Source: JBGPHT01 sp041484525 (lineage in GTDB: Bacteria > Acidobacteriota > Terriglobia > Bryobacterales > Bryobacteraceae). Taken from it: a stretch of DNA of 64,000 nt. Of this stretch, positions 60,701 to 64,000 are shown in pieces. The stretch's first letter is position 1. Every line of letters starts with the position of its first letter. A program made the position numbers and the translations under genes. The notes under the pieces were generated by a model that was not told the DNA's origin, made no database searches, and saw nothing but the letters and a program-made list of their open reading frames with translations. The stretch lies in the NCBI GenBank assembly GCA_041484525.1, contig JBGPHT010000009.1:25947-89946 (forward strand), given 5' to 3'.

Positions 60701-63700
60701 GGGCTCGTACTCGAGTGTGGCGAGCGCGACGACCACAGTCGTAGATGGAGTGCCAGGCAGTTATGTGCAAGGCAATTCTGCCACCCCGGACACCCCGGGG
60801 ACGACGGTGACTGTCACCTTCACGGCCGCGCAGAGGGCCGGCGACCTCAACGTCGTCGTAGTGGGATGGGGTGACAGTACGGCGACTGTCGCAGCGGTCA
60901 CGGACGGAAGCGGTAACGCATACACGCTCGCGGCCGGCCCCACCGTGCAGCCCGGACTGTCGTCGCAGTCCATCTATTACGCCAAGAATATTGCCGCGGC
61001 AGTCGCGGCGGCAAATACGGTCACCGTGACCTTTACGAGTCCGGCGAATGCTGACGTCCGCATTGCGGAGTACAGCGGACTGGATACTAACAACCCGGTG
61101 GATGTGACGGCCGCGAGCAGCGGCGCTAGCGATACCAGCAGCAGCGGCTCGGTGACGACGGCCAATGCGATCGATCTCCTGGTTGGGGCCACCTACGTTC
61201 ACACGTCCACCGATGGCCCGGGTATCGGTTTCACGGGCCGCCTGCTATCGGCGCCGATCGGTAACATCATCGAAGATCAGATTGTCACCGCTACCGGGAG
61301 CTATAGCGCGACCGCGCCCATCAGCCCATCCGGACCGTGGATCATGCAGATGGTGGCCTTCCGTATTGCATCGGCAGGAGGCACTACACCGCCGACGGCG
61401 CCGGGAAATGTGACGGCCGCCGCGATCGGCGCCAGTCAGATCAATCTGAGTTGGACCGCCTCGACCAGCACGGTGGGGCTGTCAAACTATGTCGTGCAGC
61501 GCTGCGAGGACGCAGGCTGCAGCAACTTCGCCCAAATTGCAGCGCCAGCCGGGACCTCTTACAACGATATCGGGCTGTCGGCGGCCACCAGTTACAGCTA
61601 CCGTGTGCAGGCACTCGATACCACCTTGAACCTGAGCCCATTCTCCAACATCGCCAGTGCTACCACCCAGTCGGCGACGGGGCCGACGGCGCCGGAGAAT
61701 GTCACGGCGACAGCGGCCAGCACCAGCCAGATCGATCTAAACTGGAACGCCTCCTCCAGCAGTTTGGGGATCTCAAGCTATGTGGTGCAACGCTGTCCAG
61801 GCGCGGCTTGCAGTGACTTTGTCTCAATTGCAGCGCCCTATTCCAACGGCTATATCTACCAGCGTGCCCTTACGGTCGACCACGCCCAGGTTCCCAACAC
61901 CGACCAGTCCAATTTCCCAGTGCTTGTCCGGCTCAGCAACGCCAGTCTCAAAACCGTGGCCAACGGCGGCAAGGTGCAGAACCCGAACGGCTACGACATC
62001 GCCTTCTACTCCGACCAGCAGGGCGCCACGCCTCTCGTCTGGGAACTGGATTCCTACGACGGCGTCAACGGCATCCTGGCCGCCTGGGTCAAGCTCCCGA
62101 CGGTCTCCCACAGTGCGGATACGGTCTTCTACCTGTTCTACGGGAATCCGTCGATCGCGACGTTCCAGAGCACGGCGTCGGGTGTCTGGAGCAACGGCTT
62201 CACCGGCGTGTGGCACTTGCCCAACGGCGCGATTCTGACGGGCAACGATTCCACCACGAATATCAATCACGCCGCCGCGCTCAACGGCTCGACCGCCACG
62301 GCCGGGCAGATCGACGGAGCCGCCGGGTTTGTCCATGGTCAAAACCAGTTCATCCGCTTGTCGGAAGCCACCAGCAGCGCCTACAGTTTCGGGGACGTGA
62401 CGCTGAGCGGGTGGTTCAAGGACACCGTGAACGACACGGCCGTAATGTGGCATCAGAACGGGCAGCCGCTGATGGCGGTGGTGATCGGAGATCCGGCTGG
62501 GCAAGGGGCGGCCGGGCACAGGTTGAATGTGTATTGGAGAAGCCCGACGACGGCGGTCAACATCGTGAACGGGACGACCAATGCGGATGATGGCGCGTGG
62601 CATCACTTTGCGTTCACGCGGTCCACGGCCTCCGGCAAGCCGATGCGGTTGTACGTGGATGCCGTGCTGCAATCGTCATCGAGTGGAACCAACGAGACGC
62701 TGGCGACGGGGAGCGGGGGAGCGCATTACATCGGGGGCACGGCGAGCAGCACCAACCTGACGGGTGCAGCGGACGAGATCCGGATGGCGGGAGCGGTCCG
62801 GACGGCGGACTGGATCGCGGCGGAGTACAGCAACCAGAAGACGAGCAGCACATTCCTCGCGTTGGGCTCGGAATTCTCGAGTGGGGTGCTGGGTACCACA
62901 TACAGTGACACGGGTCTGTCGGTGGGCACTAGTTATAGTTACCGCGTACAAGCCGTGGATACCGCCTCGAACCTGAGTCCGTTCTCGAATGTCGCCACTG
63001 CCACTACGCTCTCACCGCCGACAGCCCCCAGCACCATGATGGCAACGGCCGTCAGCGCCAGCCAGATCAATCTGAGTTGGACGGCCTCGAGCAGCACGGT
63101 GGGGTTGGCTAACTATATCGTACAGCGCTGCCAGGGCGACGGCTGCAGCACCTTTGCGCAGATTGCAGCGCCCGCGGGGACTACCTTCAGTGACACGGGA
63201 CTGTCGCCCGGCACCAGTTATAGCTACCGCGTACAAGCCATTGATACCGCCTCTAACCTCAGCCCGTTCTCGAACACCGCCAGCGCCACCACCCAGACAC
63301 CGCCGACGGCGCCCGGTAATGCGACAGCGGCGGCCGTCAGCGCCAGCCAGATCAATCTGAGTTGGACCGATTCGAGCAGCACGGTAGGGCTGGCCAACTA
63401 TATTGTGCAACGCTGCCAGGGTGCCGGCTGCAGCAACTTTGCGCAGATTGCAGCGCCAGCCGGGGCTACATTCAACGACACTGGGTTGTCGTCGGCCACC
63501 AGTTATAGCTACCGCGTACAAGCAGCCGATACCGCGGCCAACGTGAGCCCGTTCTCGAACACCGCCAGCGCCACCACCCAGACACCGCCGACGGCTCCGG
63601 CCAATGTGACGGCGACGACCGTCGCGGCTGGCGCGATCGATTTGAGCTGGACGGCCTCGACTAGCACAGTAGGGCTTGCCAACTATGCCGTGCAACGCTG

Positions 63701-64000
63701 TCAGGACGCGAGCTGCAGCAACTTTGCGCAGATTGCGGTGCCGGCGGGAACTACTTATAGCGATACGGGGTTGTCCGCAGGCACCAGTTACAGCTACCGC
63801 GTACAGGCGGTGGATACCGCCACAAACCCGAGCCCGTTCTCCAGCGTCGCCACCGCCACTACGCTCTCACCGCCGACAGCCCCCAGCAATGTGACGGCGA
63901 CCGCCACGAGCATCAGCCAGATCAATCTGAGTTGGACGGCCTCGACCAGCACGGTGGGGCTCGCCAACTACATCGTGCAACGCTGTCAGGACGCGGGCTG
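57759..64000 (+). CDS. Giant secreted beta-helix/FnIII/DUF2341-LamG protein (5' part)
   Basis: The frame is open from ATG 57759 to the window end (2080 residues visible). An N-terminal basic stretch and hydrophobic signal segment end near HLNAQPWSG. A pectate-lyase-like beta-helix region of about 600 residues follows (RTTICATLNPGTTAAQI, VTLRGAGPDQTI, VRDSYFYGTQNADDHSYGV). Four FnIII domains (about 59646-60744), each with VQRC-Q-G-x-G-C, are followed by a beta domain at about 60747-61380 (AGDLNVVVVGWGD) related to those of the 1-4017 gene. A fifth FnIII follows, then a sixth split by a DUF2341-LamG insert (61839-62891), and four more with 285-bp spacing, the last cut by the window end. It is a paralog of the 15776-17677 protein. 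A polysaccharide-binding or -cleaving surface protein is inferred. Confidence 0.92.
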   Translation, partial: MKSQPGARSTKHQHHGFVPALAVLQCRWAKVALFSVLSLAWHLNAQPWSGIVSPNRAIDWTSAGVAGGIPNRTTICATLNPGTTAAQINSAIAACPNEQVVFLNAGAYNVGPPGITFNNKRNVTLRGAGPDQTILTFSGTSVCGSQSADVCVMNGDPNSSVDPHNTADWTAGYGHATNQITLSNTINLQIGSLLILDQLQDLTDTGAIFQAANPAINCTTCNVPGRPDRPQQQLVTVAAINGNTVTISPGLYMPNWRASQNPGAWWSSNTPISGVGIEDLTLNHTGAASFAGISFCNASGSWVRNVRSLNPFSQHVLLYQSAHVTVRDSYFYGTQNADDHSYGVDTYKGSDHLVENDLFQRVTIPIMNETAQGSVFAYNYSTDDYLSLDPTWAEASSSQSAPGNNYLLWEGNDGFGLNADNHNGPADFITALRNRWSGWEPGRTSQTVPVHIYSFNRYFNLIGNVLGTAGYHTNYTAQDDGQISTDGISDQCYHSIYALGWGGDCRPDEVLLSDLPVAQTLVRWGNYDTVSTLAQFSPSEVPTLDANFPNAMPASNTLPASFYLAAKPNWWGTMPWPAVGPDVSAYSYGNPARICYDNSPVDGAYGTARVLLFNGSSCLVIAGHYAQAAPPREVTAAAVSASQIDVRWTDASSSPGLAYYVVQRCQGVGCTGFAQIATPTGTAFNDTGLLPGTTYTYRVQAVDTASALSLLANPVSATTQTSPAAPTNVAASASSASQINLNWTASASSVGLGSYFVQRCQGPGCSNFGQIATTPSTSFSDIGLSPGTSYSYRVQAVDTVGNLGPFSNLATAATQTGTGSNQVDMHWMASPSIVTNYLLQRCQGAGCANFGQIAAPAGTTYTDTGLVTGSYSYRVQAVDTAGSVSTFSNVLTVTVPLLPAPTTPGNPTAAAINTSRIDFSWMASSSTIGLAHYIVERCQGAGCSSFAPVATPAGTTYIDTGLSAATPYSYRVQAVDTAGHLGSYSSVASATTTVVDGVPGSYVQGNSATPDTPGTTVTVTFTAAQRAGDLNVVVVGWGDSTATVAAVTDGSGNAYTLAAGPTVQPGLSSQSIYYAKNIAAAVAAANTVTVTFTSPANADVRIAEYSGLDTNNPVDVTAASSGASDTSSSGSVTTANAIDLLVGATYVHTSTDGPGIGFTGRLLSAPIGNIIEDQIVTATGSYSATAPISPSGPWIMQMVAFRIASAGGTTPPTAPGNVTAAAIGASQINLSWTASTSTVGLSNYVVQRCEDAGCSNFAQIAAPAGTSYNDIGLSAATSYSYRVQALDTTLNLSPFSNIASATTQSATGPTAPENVTATAASTSQIDLNWNASSSSLGISSYVVQRCPGAACSDFVSIAAPYSNGYIYQRALTVDHAQVPNTDQSNFPVLVRLSNASLKTVANGGKVQNPNGYDIAFYSDQQGATPLVWELDSYDGVNGILAAWVKLPTVSHSADTVFYLFYGNPSIATFQSTASGVWSNGFTGVWHLPNGAILTGNDSTTNINHAAALNGSTATAGQIDGAAGFVHGQNQFIRLSEATSSAYSFGDVTLSGWFKDTVNDTAVMWHQNGQPLMAVVIGDPAGQGAAGHRLNVYWRSPTTAVNIVNGTTNADDGAWHHFAFTRSTASGKPMRLYVDAVLQSSSSGTNETLATGSGGAHYIGGTASSTNLTGAADEIRMAGAVRTADWIAAEYSNQKTSSTFLALGSEFSSGVLGTTYSDTGLSVGTSYSYRVQAVDTASNLSPFSNVATATTLSPPTAPSTMMATAVSASQINLSWTASSSTVGLANYIVQRCQGDGCSTFAQIAAPAGTTFSDTGLSPGTSYSYRVQAIDTASNLSPFSNTASATTQTPPTAPGNATAAAVSASQINLSWTDSSSTVGLANYIVQRCQGAGCSNFAQIAAPAGATFNDTGLSSATSYSYRVQAADTAANVSPFSNTASATTQTPPTAPANVTATTVAAGAIDLSWTASTSTVGLANYAVQRCQDASCSNFAQIAVPAGTTYSDTGLSAGTSYSYRVQAVDTATNPSPFSSVATATTLSPPTAPSNVTATATSISQINLSWTASTSTVGLANYIVQRCQDAG
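61839..62891 (+). other. DUF2341 + LamG insertion inside an FnIII domain
   Basis: An in-frame block of 351 codons. A DUF2341-like domain comes first (NFPVLVRLSNASLKTVANGG, GYDIAFYSDQQGATPLVWEL). A LamG_3-type concanavalin domain follows (GFTGVWHLPNG, AWHHFAFTRSTASGKPMRLY, DEIRMAGAVRTADWIAAEYS). FnIII sequence stops at FVSIAAP just before it and resumes at GTTYSDTGLSVGTSYSYRVQ just after, so the block splits one FnIII domain. Confidence 0.85.
63018..64000 (+). repeat. Tandem 285-bp FnIII coding repeats (continuing past window)
   Basis: Three full FnIII units and the start of a fourth at about 63018, 63303, 63588 and 63873, with the same 285-bp period and high DNA similarity. Each encodes TAP-N-VTA at its start, a paired-cysteine VQRC motif and YSYRVQA. 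Confidence 0.85.

Overview
The window looks like a chromosomal segment of a soil-type Acidobacteriota, most likely a Bryobacterales/Solibacterales relative. The reasons are the high GC, several large secreted proteins ending in the TIGR03437-type C-terminal domain (a paralogous family first described from Candidatus Solibacter usitatus), acidobacterial cohesin-like and dockerin-like secreted proteins, and a PEP-CTERM protein. No mobile element, CRISPR array or rRNA was seen. One tRNA gene is present.

Layout. (1) 1-4017 (+): 3' part of a giant secreted protein with nine 297-bp Ig-like repeats bracketed by two copies of another beta domain. (2) 4196-40284 (-): a roughly 36-kb unidirectional locus for making, decorating and exporting a surface polysaccharide. 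Read in the direction of transcription it holds an MFS transporter, a propeller lipo/membrane protein, a VanZ-LamG protein and a glycoside-hydrolase-like protein; then DUF354, UDP-GlcNAc 2-epimerase, a toroid protein, two GT2 glycosyltransferases, an epimerase and a Gfo/Idh oxidoreductase; then an SGNH, SxtJ, DUF5989 and carbamoyltransferase module; then a FemAB-like protein, tRNA-Thr, an asparagine-synthetase-like protein, an O-antigen ligase/polymerase, a polysaccharide deacetylase and a beta-helix protein; then a glycosyltransferase, a Wzx-like flippase and two proteins of unknown function; and finally a nucleotide-sugar cassette (RmlC-like, DUF4910, epimerase, C-methyltransferase, RfbF-like cytidylyltransferase, PIG-L deacetylase, SDR). 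Many junctions are 4-nt ATGA overlaps or gaps under 30 bp, so translation is probably coupled. The inferred product is a carbamoylated glycan containing N-acetylated and branched-chain deoxy sugars, moved by a flippase and ligated or polymerised at the cell surface.

(3) 40614-57131: a surface-protein locus. A small secreted protein with a degenerate dockerin-like segment faces a cohesin/TIGR03437 protein. Two giant paralogous cohesin/repeat/TIGR03437 proteins (1404 and 3144 aa) are divergently transcribed from an AT-rich 338-bp intergenic region that carries repeated 10- and 11-mers. A PEP-CTERM protein follows. (4) 57759-64000 (+): 5' part of another giant secreted protein: a pectate-lyase-like beta helix, then FnIII repeats, one of them split by a DUF2341-LamG insertion. 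It is a paralog of the beta-helix protein in the glycan locus.

The best candidates for something under-described are the cohesin/dockerin-like surface locus with its inverted pair of giant repeat proteins, the glycan locus with its carbamoyl module and duplicated cysteine-domain protein, and several non-canonical starts or missing catalytic residues. All functions are inferred from sequence patterns alone; no database search was possible.
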